From Rhizobium indicum (lineage in GTDB: Bacteria > Pseudomonadota > Alphaproteobacteria > Rhizobiales > Rhizobiaceae): a DNA stretch of 64,000 nucleotides. Of this stretch, positions 43,386-51,656 are shown piece by piece. A program made the translations under genes and the position numbers. Within the stretch, counting starts at the first letter, position 1, and each line of letters opens with the position of its first letter. The notes under the pieces are model-generated. The model was not told the origin of the DNA. It made no database searches and worked only from the letters and a program-made list of their open reading frames with translations. The stretch covers positions 682,001 through 746,000 of the forward strand of contig NZ_CP054022.1 of the NCBI RefSeq assembly GCF_005862305.2. The letters are read 5' to 3'.

Positions 43386-44831
43386 ATGAATATTTCCCTC
43401 CTCATCAACGGCGCAGACCGCGCGGCCTCCGGCGGCCGGACCTATGATCGCATCGATCCCTTCACCGAAAAGCTCGCAAGCCGCGCCGCCGCGGCAAGCT
43501 TGGACGATGCTGCCGCGGCCGTTAATGCCGCCGCCGCAGCCTTCGGCGCCTGGTCGAAGACCGGCCCCGGCCAGCGCCGCGCCATCCTGATGAAGGCCGC
43601 CGATATCATGGATTCCAAGGTGGGCGAATTTACCCAGTTGATGATCGAGGAAACGGGCGCCACCGCTCCCTGGGCCGGCTTCAATGTCATGTTCGCCGCC
43701 AACATCCTGCGCGAGGCCGGCGCCATGACGACGCAGATATCAGGCGAAATCATCCCTTCCGACAAGCCCGGCACGCTCGCCATGGGTGTTCGCCAGGCTG
43801 CCGGCGTCTGCCTGGCGATTGCCCCCTGGAACGCGCCGGTCATCCTCGCCACCCGCGCCATCGCCATGCCGATCGCCTGCGGCAATACCGTCGTCCTCAA
43901 GGCATCCGAACAATGCCCCGGCACGCACCGGCTGATCGCCACCGCGCTGACCGAAGCCGGCCTGCCCGCCGGCGTCGTCAATGTCATCACCAACGCGCCG
44001 GAGGATGCGCCTGAGATCGTCGCGGCGCTGATTGCCCATCCGGCCGTCAAGCGCGTGAACTTCACCGGGTCGACCAAGGTCGGCAAGATCATCGCCGAGA
44101 CCTGCGGCAGACATCTCAAGCCCGCCCTTCTCGAACTCGGCGGCAAGGCGCCGCTCGTTATCCTCGACGATGCCGATATCGACGGTGCCGTCAATGCCGC
44201 CATTTTCGGCGCCTTCATGAACCAGGGCCAGATCTGCATGTCGACGGAACGCATCATCGTCGACGAGGCGATCGCCGATCAGTTCGTCGCCAAACTGGCC
44301 ACCCGGGCCAGTCAGCTTCCGGCCGGCGATCCGCGTGGCCATGTCGTTCTCGGCTCGCTGATCAGCCTCGACGCGGCGAAGAAAATGGATGAGCTGATCG
44401 CCGATGCGACGGCCAAGGGTGCAAAGCTCGTGGCCGGCGGCAAGCGCTCGGGCACCGTGGTCGAGGCGACGCTGCTCGATCATGTCACGCCCGAGATGCG
44501 CGTCTATGCGGAAGAATCCTTCGGTCCGGTCAAACCGATCATTCGCGTCTCCGGCGAGGAAGAAGCCATCCGCATCGCCAACGACACCGAATACGGCCTG
44601 TCCTCCGCCGTCTTCAGCCGTAATGTCCAGCGGGCAATGGCGGTTGCGGCGCGGATCGAAGCCGGCATCTGCCACATCAATGGCCCGACGGTGAACGACG
44701 AGGCGCAAATGCCCTTCGGCGGCGTCAAGGGCAGCGGCTATGGCCGCTTCGGCGGCAAGGCGGCGATCGCCGAATTCACCGACCTGCGCTGGATCACGGT
44801 AGAGGATTCCGCCCAGCACTATCCTTTCTGA
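43386..44831 (+). CDS. Aldehyde dehydrogenase, vanillin dehydrogenase-like (copy 2)
   Basis: 481 residues, AAGGAGACC before the ATG. It is a close paralogue of the first gene in this operon, sharing WNAPVILATRAIAMPIACGN, MNQGQICMSTERIIVDE and the C-terminal FGGVKGSGYGRFGGKAAIAE. Catalytic Glu (LLELGGKAPLVIL) and Cys are intact. Two copies at opposite ends of one operon suggest different aldehyde preferences, for instance coniferyl aldehyde and vanillin (inference). Confidence 0.89.
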   Translation: MNISLLINGADRAASGGRTYDRIDPFTEKLASRAAAASLDDAAAAVNAAAAAFGAWSKTGPGQRRAILMKAADIMDSKVGEFTQLMIEETGATAPWAGFNVMFAANILREAGAMTTQISGEIIPSDKPGTLAMGVRQAAGVCLAIAPWNAPVILATRAIAMPIACGNTVVLKASEQCPGTHRLIATALTEAGLPAGVVNVITNAPEDAPEIVAALIAHPAVKRVNFTGSTKVGKIIAETCGRHLKPALLELGGKAPLVILDDADIDGAVNAAIFGAFMNQGQICMSTERIIVDEAIADQFVAKLATRASQLPAGDPRGHVVLGSLISLDAAKKMDELIADATAKGAKLVAGGKRSGTVVEATLLDHVTPEMRVYAEESFGPVKPIIRVSGEEEAIRIANDTEYGLSSAVFSRNVQRAMAVAARIEAGICHINGPTVNDEAQMPFGGVKGSGYGRFGGKAAIAEFTDLRWITVEDSAQHYPF

Positions 44832-44869
44832 CGTCGACAGCGGCGAAGGGCAGATCGCGCCAATTCCAA

Positions 44870-44908
44870 GCGATAGAGTGTCCTGTCGGACACGCGGCGC
44901 TCTATCGC
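44870..44908 (+). terminator. Nested hairpin at the end of the aromatic operon
   Basis: Perfect 9-bp outer arms GCGATAGAG/CTCTATCGC with an inner GTGTCC/GGACAC stem, 39 bp after the last ALDH stop. No U-tract, but strong structure between convergent genes suits a bidirectional terminator. Confidence 0.5.
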
Positions 44909-44958
44909 AGTTGTAGCGCGGTCATTGCGGCCATCACCCGGCCTGGACCAACATCCTC

Positions 44959-45807
44959 TTACTCATCCCGCTTCAGATCTTTGGGAACGGCATATTTGGA
45001 TCCGTCGTAACGCAGCCGGTGTTTGCCAATCGTCGTTTTGTCTTCGCTCTGGCAGTCACCATCCTTTCCGACCGTGGCGACGGAAGTGGTCGTTTTTTCG
45101 GTTACGACTATATCGGCGAACACGCCTTTTGCTGGTGAACCGATTGAAAGCGTGCGCGTGATTTCATCGAACTCACCGGCACAGGCGGTATCCCATTCTC
45201 CGTGATTTTCACTGACGACAATATTGTCGAGAATCGGCTTCAGCCCATCACCGTCGACTGAGAAGAGCCATAAGGTCGTTTCGCCGAACGGATTGGCGCG
45301 CGAACTACCTTCCAGCGTAACACGCAATCCAAAAGCCGTTTTCCCAGGAGCGAGTTGATAACGCGCAGTATCGAAGGCGACGCTTTCTACATGAATGGCA
45401 TCGTCTGACATAAGTCCCTGAAGACGCAGACGCTGCTTTACATGAAGATTGGTGCTGTCTACCACGAGCAGTTCGATGTCACCCTCGTTTTCCGAATCCG
45501 ACTGCTCCGTCATCAATGGGACAGCCACAAGGGTCAGTTGCGGGTGAGCTGGCCAAATCCGGCAAATCACCCGACGCGGATCGCCGTCGACATTGTCGCC
45601 TGTCGGCAATGTGATGGTTGAGCCCGCGAGCCGAAAAGCGTCATCGGCGTTGGTGGCACCGGGATAGGCAAGACGGATGATGTCTAAGGAGCGGCCGGCG
45701 CATTCGGCCTGGCCCGCCGATGCCGCTTGAGCGCTGACAGGAACGCAGAGCCCGATCAGAACGATCAGTTCGAAGAATGAAGCGCGGGCGTTCGAAAGCT
45801 GCGTCAA
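44959..45807 (-). CDS. Exported hypothetical protein
   Basis: 282 residues from a TTG start at 45807, which has GGAGGG 7 nt upstream and yields a signal peptide (hydrophobic LIVLIGLCVPVSAQA, cleavage near QA/ASA). A longer frame with an ATG at 45852 lacks a ribosome site. The mature protein is beta-rich and acidic, with four scattered cysteines that could form disulfides (AECAGRS, RRVICRI, DTACAGE, DGDCQSED). I do not recognise a family. It is convergent with the preceding operon. Confidence 0.75.
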   Translation of the reverse strand: MTQLSNARASFFELIVLIGLCVPVSAQAASAGQAECAGRSLDIIRLAYPGATNADDAFRLAGSTITLPTGDNVDGDPRRVICRIWPAHPQLTLVAVPLMTEQSDSENEGDIELLVVDSTNLHVKQRLRLQGLMSDDAIHVESVAFDTARYQLAPGKTAFGLRVTLEGSSRANPFGETTLWLFSVDGDGLKPILDNIVVSENHGEWDTACAGEFDEITRTLSIGSPAKGVFADIVVTEKTTTSVATVGKDGDCQSEDKTTIGKHRLRYDGSKYAVPKDLKRDE

Positions 45808-46100
45808 TACAAATCCCTCCACAAAGCCACAGGCATATTCGAAACGTGACATTTGGCAATATTGGGAGAATCGAAAGATATCAGCGACCGAGGACCGAGC
45901 AACATCAGTTGGCCGCGACAATGCTGCGGCAATCGGAAGCGTTCATCTGTGGCCAACCGACAACTATATTCCTAAGTTGAGTGCGATGGCTGCCTGTGCC
46001 ACGCACCAGATCGAGCTGCTCCTCGGGCTCCAGCCTGGAACCAAAACCTTGTAACGCGTATCGGCCGAGAATGGCTTTCGAACTTATGGCGGGTGCACAA

Positions 46101-46448
46101 ATGGCCTTGCACATCAAACGAATCTACGAGCCGAAAGACGACAAAGACGGCATGCGCATCCTGGTCGACCGGCTATGGCCGCGCGGGTTGAGCAAGCAGG
46201 ATGCAGCAGTCGATATCTGGTTGCAGGATATCGCACCAAGCCCGACGCTGCGCCGTTGGTTTGGCCACGATCCCGCCAAATGGGCCGAGTTCCAGCGCCG
46301 GTATCGGGACGAGCTGGAAAAGAACCCGTCCGCCGTCGAGGAGCTGAAACGCCAGATCGGACAAGCGGACGCGACACTTCTCTACGCTGCGAAAGACCTG
46401 CACCACAATCACGCCATCATGCTTCAGCGCTTCCTCGGCAAAGACTGA
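46101..46448 (+). CDS. DUF488-family protein
   Basis: 115 residues. The conserved DUF488 start IKRIYEPKDDKDGMRILVDR and LWPRGLSKQDA are unmistakable, followed by WFGHDPAKWAEFQRRYRDEL and the ending YAAKDLHHNHAIML. The biochemical function of this family is not established. The frame opens upstream to 45981, but ATG 46101 matches the family start. Next gene begins about 150 bp downstream. Confidence 0.9.
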   Translation: MALHIKRIYEPKDDKDGMRILVDRLWPRGLSKQDAAVDIWLQDIAPSPTLRRWFGHDPAKWAEFQRRYRDELEKNPSAVEELKRQIGQADATLLYAAKDLHHNHAIMLQRFLGKD

Positions 46449-46599
46449 CGCGTCGGTGGCCGACGCCGATGACACGCTGCCTCTCCGTGTCCGAAATTTC
46501 CGGGAACCTTTTCGACAAACCCGCATCCAATGTTCGCTTCCGAAGGCGCACCGCCGTTGCTGCCGGAAGACATTCGGTCACGACACAAGGAGACAGATC

Positions 46600-47121
46600 A
46601 TGTTGAAACGAATTCTCGGCGCCACACTGATGGCGGCCTCACTGGGCACGGCTTCGATCGCCGCCGATGCCAAGCCGACCGATCCTCAGATCGCCCACAT
46701 CGCCTATACGGCAGGGCAGATCGATGTCACCGCGGCAGAGCAAGCGTTGAAGAAGAGCAAGAATGCCGACGTCACCGAATTCGCCAAGACCATGGAGCGC
46801 GACCACAAGGCCGTCAACGACCAAGCGCTCGCCCTCGTCAAGAAGCTGAAGGTGACGCCCGAAGACAACCCCGTCAGCCAATCCTTGTCGACACAGGCAG
46901 CTAAGGAACTGACGACGCTGGAGGCGCTCGACGGCGCGGCTTTCGACAAGGCCTATGTCGAAAACGAAGTCGCCTATCACAAGTCGGTCAACGACGCGCT
47001 TGCCAACACCTTGATCCCGTCGGCTGAGAATAAAGAGCTCAAGTCGCTGCTGGAAACGGGCCTGACCCTGTTCAAGGAGCATCAGATGGATGCCGAGCAT
47101 CTGGTTTCCATGATCAAATAG
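46600..47121 (+). CDS. DUF4142-family periplasmic protein
   Basis: 173 residues. Signal peptide MLKRILGATLMAASLGTASI with cleavage near IAA/DAK. The mature part is a four-helix bundle of the DUF4142 type (ferritin-like), with TEFAKTMERDHKAVNDQALA and ENEVAYHKSVNDAL carrying conserved His and acidic residues. ATG 46600 has AAGGAGACAG upstream. It is the first gene of a three-gene set with a cupredoxin and an ECF sigma factor, so it may be an envelope stress or metal-handling protein (inference). Confidence 0.9.
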   Translation: MLKRILGATLMAASLGTASIAADAKPTDPQIAHIAYTAGQIDVTAAEQALKKSKNADVTEFAKTMERDHKAVNDQALALVKKLKVTPEDNPVSQSLSTQAAKELTTLEALDGAAFDKAYVENEVAYHKSVNDALANTLIPSAENKELKSLLETGLTLFKEHQMDAEHLVSMIK

Positions 47122-47130
47122 GCTTGAGGA

Positions 47131-47451
47131 ATGCGCTGGCTAATGAAATCGCTCCCGCTGCTCTATACACTGCTTTGGGTAGGCAGCGGGGTTGCCTCGG
47201 CGGCGGACTATCAGATCACCATCGCGGGCATGAAATTCGGCTCGCCGCCTCCCGAGCTGCATGTCGGCGATGTGATCGTCTGGCGAAACGATGATATATT
47301 CAGGCACACGGCAACCGCTCGCGACAAGAGCTTCGATATCGACCTGCCGCCGAAATCGGAAGGCCGTATGACTGTCACCCATACGGGAGCGGTCGATTTT
47401 TATTGTCGCTTCCATCCCGCCATGACGGGCAAACTGGATGTCCGGCCGTAG
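47131..47451 (+). CDS. Cupredoxin (amicyanin/plastocyanin-like)
   Basis: 106 residues with a signal peptide (LPLLYTLLWVGSGVASA). The blue-copper ligands are visible: His in IFRHTATARD, then Cys, His and Met in DFYCRFHPAMTGKL. The protein is a small periplasmic electron carrier or copper binder. It lies 9 bp after the DUF4142 gene and 44 bp before the sigma factor gene. Confidence 0.92.
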   Translation: MRWLMKSLPLLYTLLWVGSGVASAADYQITIAGMKFGSPPPELHVGDVIVWRNDDIFRHTATARDKSFDIDLPPKSEGRMTVTHTGAVDFYCRFHPAMTGKLDVRP

Positions 47452-47495
47452 GGCGGGCTCCAATCGAAAGACGGGCAGGCAGACGGAGCATTCCC

Positions 47496-48209
47496 ATGGC
47501 AGCCATTCCGGTTCCGGCCGCGCGACACCGGCAGCAGATGTCGATACTGTCCGACGCCGAACTCGTGCCCTTGGCGAGGATGGGCGACGAGTTCGCCATC
47601 CGCGCCATCGTTCAGCGTCACAATCAGCGCCTGTTCCGGAGGGCGCGCGCCATCATTCGCAATGATGCGGAGGCGGAAGACGTCGTCCACGCCGCCTATA
47701 TCAAGGCCTTCACCAATCTGGCGACGTTCCGGGGCGAGGCACAACTTTCGACATGGCTGACCCGCATTACGCTCAACGAGGCGCTCGGCCGTGTGCGGGG
47801 CCGAAAGAACACCATCGGACTCGAGGAAATCGATGTGCAGACGATGGCGCCGGGTGGCGAAGTGTTACAGTTTCCGTCCTCCCTGTCCGCAACCGATCCG
47901 GAAACCGAGCTGTCCAGGAGCCAGGCGCGGCATCTTCTCGAAAATGCGGTCGACGAACTGCCGGACGATTTTCGCGCCGTCTTCGTGCTGCGGGATGTCG
48001 AGGGCATGAGCACGGACGAGGCCGCCTCTTATCTCGGCATAAGACCCGAAACGGCCAAAACCCGGCTGCACCGGGCGCGGAAAATGATGCGCCAGTCGAT
48101 CGAAAAACAGCTTTCCGGAGCATTCTCGGCGCTGCTCCCCTTCGATGGCGCCCGTTGCGCTTTCATGGCCGATCGCGTCATTGCTGCCCTTCGCCCAGAG
48201 ACGCCATGA
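47496..48209 (+). CDS. ECF-type RNA polymerase sigma factor
   Basis: 237 residues. Region 2 has NQRLFRRARAIIRNDAEAED and VVHAAYIKAFTNLATFRGEA; region 4 has LPDDFRAVFVLRDVEGMSTD and EAASYLGIRPETAKTRLHRA. The C-terminal 45 residues extend beyond region 4. ATG 47496 follows CGGAG. No anti-sigma gene with a zinc-finger or membrane anchor lies next to it; the DUF4142 and cupredoxin proteins are its only neighbours and likely regulon members (inference). Confidence 0.93.
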   Translation: MAAIPVPAARHRQQMSILSDAELVPLARMGDEFAIRAIVQRHNQRLFRRARAIIRNDAEAEDVVHAAYIKAFTNLATFRGEAQLSTWLTRITLNEALGRVRGRKNTIGLEEIDVQTMAPGGEVLQFPSSLSATDPETELSRSQARHLLENAVDELPDDFRAVFVLRDVEGMSTDEAASYLGIRPETAKTRLHRARKMMRQSIEKQLSGAFSALLPFDGARCAFMADRVIAALRPETP

Positions 48210-48464
48210 CATCTCGCACTATCAGCGGGAGCTAGGTCCCAGATCCGCAACCAGGTCAGGACTGTAGTGCGGCGCCGGACCTTCCTTCGGTGCCTGTCAC
48301 GCACGAAAGTTGTCGATGCAGCTTTCCGGGGGGCGCACTAAAAATTCATGCCGATTCCGACGGCTCCTTCTTATCGCTGATCCGTTAGGAGCCCGCCTTT
48401 AGATCCGGAGGCGGTCCAGTCGCCTGTGCCGCTGTAGCCCGTCAGAGGCTAAGATATGCGGAGG

Positions 48465-49133
48465 TCAATCGTGGTATTCAAGAGCATAACCCGCCCCATA
48501 GACGGTGCGAATCCTCAGATTGCGGAGCCCTGCAAACGCTTTTCGCAGCCGGCCGATATGCACGTCGACCGTCCGCCTTTCTACAGCGTGGGGATCGGAC
48601 CAAACGGCCTCGATGAGTTGCTTGCGGGTACTGATCTGCCCCTGCCTGTCCAATAGGAATCTAAGGATTCTCATCTCAATAGGCGCAAGCGCTACTCTCT
48701 TGCCCGAAACCACGACGGCATGCGGCCCGAAGACAATCTCGGCGGCGCCAGCAAACTTGGGTAGAGTCGAAGCCCCCGACCGCGGGTTTATACCGTGGAG
48801 AAAGGCGAGAAGCTTTGAAGGCGACAAAGGGCGCGTGATGCCTTCGTCGAGCCCGGCCTTGATCAATTGCAGGTGCTGGGCACGTGTGTCCTCGCCGACA
48901 AGTGCCGCCACCGGAAGCCTTGATTCCTTCAAGAGCGTACATAGGGGCGCAACATCACTCTGCCAGCCTGCACAATCCAAGACGACGGCGGAAAGCACTA
49001 CTGATGTGCAAGCGTCCACGACATCGTCGTCACTTGCGGCAAGGCGAGCCTTGAAGCCCTCGCCATGCAAAATGTGCGCAAGGAGCAGATAGAACTCGGC
49101 GTTCTGCGAGCAGACCAGAATGACAGGAGCCAT
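48465..49133 (-). CDS. Atypical OmpR/PhoB-type response regulator (copy 1)
   Basis: 222 residues. An N-terminal receiver-like domain precedes a canonical PhoB winged helix (LAPIEMRILRFLLDRQGQIS, VERRTVDVHIGRLRKAFA). The phosphoryl site Asp is kept (D53, VVLDCAG), but the beta-1 acidic pair is replaced by C8-S9 and the switch Lys by R101 (GITRPLSP), so conventional phosphotransfer is doubtful. It is a paralogue of 59414-60106, whose N-terminus supports the ATG at 49133 rather than the GTG at 49154. No histidine kinase is encoded nearby. It bounds a ten-kilobase metabolic island. Confidence 0.85.
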   Translation of the reverse strand: MAPVILVCSQNAEFYLLLAHILHGEGFKARLAASDDDVVDACTSVVLSAVVLDCAGWQSDVAPLCTLLKESRLPVAALVGEDTRAQHLQLIKAGLDEGITRPLSPSKLLAFLHGINPRSGASTLPKFAGAAEIVFGPHAVVVSGKRVALAPIEMRILRFLLDRQGQISTRKQLIEAVWSDPHAVERRTVDVHIGRLRKAFAGLRNLRIRTVYGAGYALEYHD

Positions 49134-49171
49134 GTCGATTGCCTTTTTTCTCACCTGATGAAACGGCGAGC

Positions 49172-49948
49172 TCAGCTCGGCGCGAACTCGCCACCGTTGA
49201 CATCTATGATGGCTCCATTGACGAACCCGGCATCCTCCGATGCCAGGAACGCGATCACCGCGGCGACGTCGTCTGGAACACCGAGCCGACCGGCCGGAAT
49301 ACGGGCGAGCGCGTCAATGTTGATCTTGCTTTGCGGGGAGCCTGTCAGCGGCGTCAGGATGCGACCTGGCGCCACGACATTCGATGTTATGCCATAGGGA
49401 CCATATTGAGAGACCAGCACGCGGGACAATCCTGAAAGGGCGGCTTTAGACGTCGCATAGCCCGCGCCAGCGATCCGTGGTCTCGTCCGGCCGGCAAGAG
49501 AACCGACGAATATAAGGCGTCCATAACTCATTTCCTTCATGGCAGGCAGAACCGCCTGGCAACACAGCATCGTCCCCGTCAGGTTGACGGCGAGCACGTC
49601 GTTCCACTCTTCAAGGGGAAGGTCGGCGACCTGACGAGGGCCGTCGGGACCTTTCGGTGATATCCCCGCGTTGCAGACGAGGATCCCAGGCGCGCCCAGG
49701 TCACTGGCGACTTCGCAGAAAAAGGAATTGATTGCCGCCGCTTCGCGGAGATCAACCCTCCTCGCAATGGAGCGCTCTGGCCCAAAACCCTCGGCGAGCG
49801 CGGCGCCCGCGGCTATGACGCTTGCCTCACCATGGCTGAAGACGGCAACCCGATGACCGGCCCTGAGCAGACGAAACGCAGTGGCAAGACCGATCCCGGT
49901 TGTGCCACCGCTGATGACTGCAACATGCGGATTGCCGCCAGGGCTCAT
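49172..49948 (-). CDS. SDR-family oxidoreductase (FabG-like)
   Basis: 258 residues. Cofactor loop SGGTTGIGLATAFRL, NAG motif VCNAGISP, catalytic Ser in FVGSLAGRTRP, Tyr-x3-Lys in GYATSKAAL, and the ending NGAIIDVNGGEFAPS. It overlaps the end of the TPP-enzyme gene by 4 bp, so the two are coupled. Its substrate is probably a ketone or aldehyde produced by that pathway (inference). Confidence 0.92.
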   Translation of the reverse strand: MSPGGNPHVAVISGGTTGIGLATAFRLLRAGHRVAVFSHGEASVIAAGAALAEGFGPERSIARRVDLREAAAINSFFCEVASDLGAPGILVCNAGISPKGPDGPRQVADLPLEEWNDVLAVNLTGTMLCCQAVLPAMKEMSYGRLIFVGSLAGRTRPRIAGAGYATSKAALSGLSRVLVSQYGPYGITSNVVAPGRILTPLTGSPQSKINIDALARIPAGRLGVPDDVAAVIAFLASEDAGFVNGAIIDVNGGEFAPS

Positions 49949-51654
49949 GCCGCTTGATCCATTGCAGCAAATAGCGAAAGGGGTGGATGTGCGGCCGCCT
50001 CTGTTACTACCTCGATCAGCAGGGGACCTTCTTCACCCAGCCCGCGCTCCAGATATCGAGGAAGATCCGCGGGATCGGAGATTCGGACCGCCGGGCAGCC
50101 GCAAGCTTCGGCAATACGCCGATGATCGACATCTGCGAAGCTGCAGGCAGTCGTGAAGGTGCCGAACTTGACAGCTTCAGCATCACGTTGGAAGCCGAGG
50201 ATACCGTTGTTCAAAACGATGATGAGTACGGGAAGCTTGCTCCGAACCATGGTTTCCAGCTCCGCCCAGCTGTGGGCGAAACCGCCGTCCCCTACGATGG
50301 CAACCACTGGTTTGTCCGGTTTTGCCGCTTTCGCGCCGAGCGCAAGTGGCAAGCCCCACCCGAGTCCAGCAAGGCCCCGCGGCGACAGGAAGCGCATACC
50401 AGGGGAAAGGGCCCGCAGTTGGCCGGCTATCCACATCGAAGAATAGCTCGCATCGGAAACAACGGTCGTATCTGCCGTCAACACTTGCTGCAGGTCGGAC
50501 ATAACCCGCTCGGGACGGATCGGACTTTTCTCCGAACGAGCAACAGACTGGCGCTCAATGTCAAACGAGCGCCAGAATCCAGCAATCCGGGCCGTCAACC
50601 TATCGCGCTGCGATGCGCGGTACGAGAGATCGCCTCGGGCCAGCGCGCTACGCAACGCGCTAATGGTTTCGGCCGCATCGCCTGGCAATCTGACCGCTTC
50701 GTAGTTGCGCCCGATTTCGGTGGGATCGACATCGATGTGGATGACTGATGCGGACCGGGGGATTTGGCGCCAACTGTCAGTGCCATTCTGGTTGGTTCGC
50801 GTTCCGACCAGAATGACGAGATCGGCCTCTTCGACAAGGGCAAGCGTGTGCCGTCCGAGCGATCGCGGCCCAACGAGAGCGCCGAGAACGCCGGCTGACA
50901 GCGGGTGGTATTCGTCGACCGCGCCTTTTCCCATATTGGTCGTCAGCACGGGAAGCGAGGCTTCGTCCTGTAGCCCTGAAAGCTCGCCGGCGGCATGGCT
51001 TGCATGAACGCCTCCTCCGGCGATGACGATGGGTGCCTGGGCTGCGGCGATCATCGAGGCTGCGCGCTCGATGTCACTATCGCGCGGACGCAACCGATCG
51101 AGTGGCCAGTGGCCAAGCACAGCCTCACGACGAAAGAGCGAAGGGGCAATTTGTTCCCGCAAGAGGTCGGCGGGGAGCAGGAGAGCTGCCGGTCCCGGCC
51201 GGCCCGAGGCGGCTGCTGTGAAAGCAGCATCGACATAGTCGTCGATCCGCTCCGCAACCAGCACCTTGCGCACCCACTTCGTGCAGGATTGGAATAGGAT
51301 GAGATGATCGAGTTCCTGGAATGCATTGCGATCAGCCTGGTCTCGTTCGACATCCTGGACGAGAGCAACGACCGGAACGCTAGCCTTCAGCGCTTCGGCC
51401 AGCGGCGGAACGAGAAGCGTTGCGGCGGGTCCGTTCTGCGCTGCTACCACGCCAACCTTGCCGGACAGCCGCGCATATCCATCGGCCATGGTCCCTCCCA
51501 TGTTTTCCTGTCGGTAGGCGATTTGACGTATGCCGATTGCTTCGGCCGCAAGGATAACCGCCGAAGGCAGGCTCTGAGCAAAGATATGGGTGACGTTGTG
51601 CCTTTTCAGGGAAAGAGCGATCCGCTCGGCGACGGTTGTATGATCAGTTGCCAT
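49945..51654 (-). CDS. Thiamine-diphosphate-dependent enzyme (acetolactate-synthase-like)
   Basis: 569 residues, three domains as in acetohydroxyacid synthase. The catalytic Glu lies in AYRQENMGGTMADGYARLSG; the TPP motif GDGGFAHSWAELETMVRSKL ... LNN is complete. Acetolactate synthase proper is in the biosynthetic ilv operon; this copy lies between an aminotransferase and an SDR, so it more likely decarboxylates or condenses a 2-oxo acid made there (inference). ATG 51654 has AGCAGG at good spacing; GTG 51660, overlapping the aminotransferase stop, is an alternative. Confidence 0.9.
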   Translation of the reverse strand: MATDHTTVAERIALSLKRHNVTHIFAQSLPSAVILAAEAIGIRQIAYRQENMGGTMADGYARLSGKVGVVAAQNGPAATLLVPPLAEALKASVPVVALVQDVERDQADRNAFQELDHLILFQSCTKWVRKVLVAERIDDYVDAAFTAAASGRPGPAALLLPADLLREQIAPSLFRREAVLGHWPLDRLRPRDSDIERAASMIAAAQAPIVIAGGGVHASHAAGELSGLQDEASLPVLTTNMGKGAVDEYHPLSAGVLGALVGPRSLGRHTLALVEEADLVILVGTRTNQNGTDSWRQIPRSASVIHIDVDPTEIGRNYEAVRLPGDAAETISALRSALARGDLSYRASQRDRLTARIAGFWRSFDIERQSVARSEKSPIRPERVMSDLQQVLTADTTVVSDASYSSMWIAGQLRALSPGMRFLSPRGLAGLGWGLPLALGAKAAKPDKPVVAIVGDGGFAHSWAELETMVRSKLPVLIIVLNNGILGFQRDAEAVKFGTFTTACSFADVDHRRIAEACGCPAVRISDPADLPRYLERGLGEEGPLLIEVVTEAAAHPPLSLFAAMDQAA

Positions 51655-51656
51655 GG

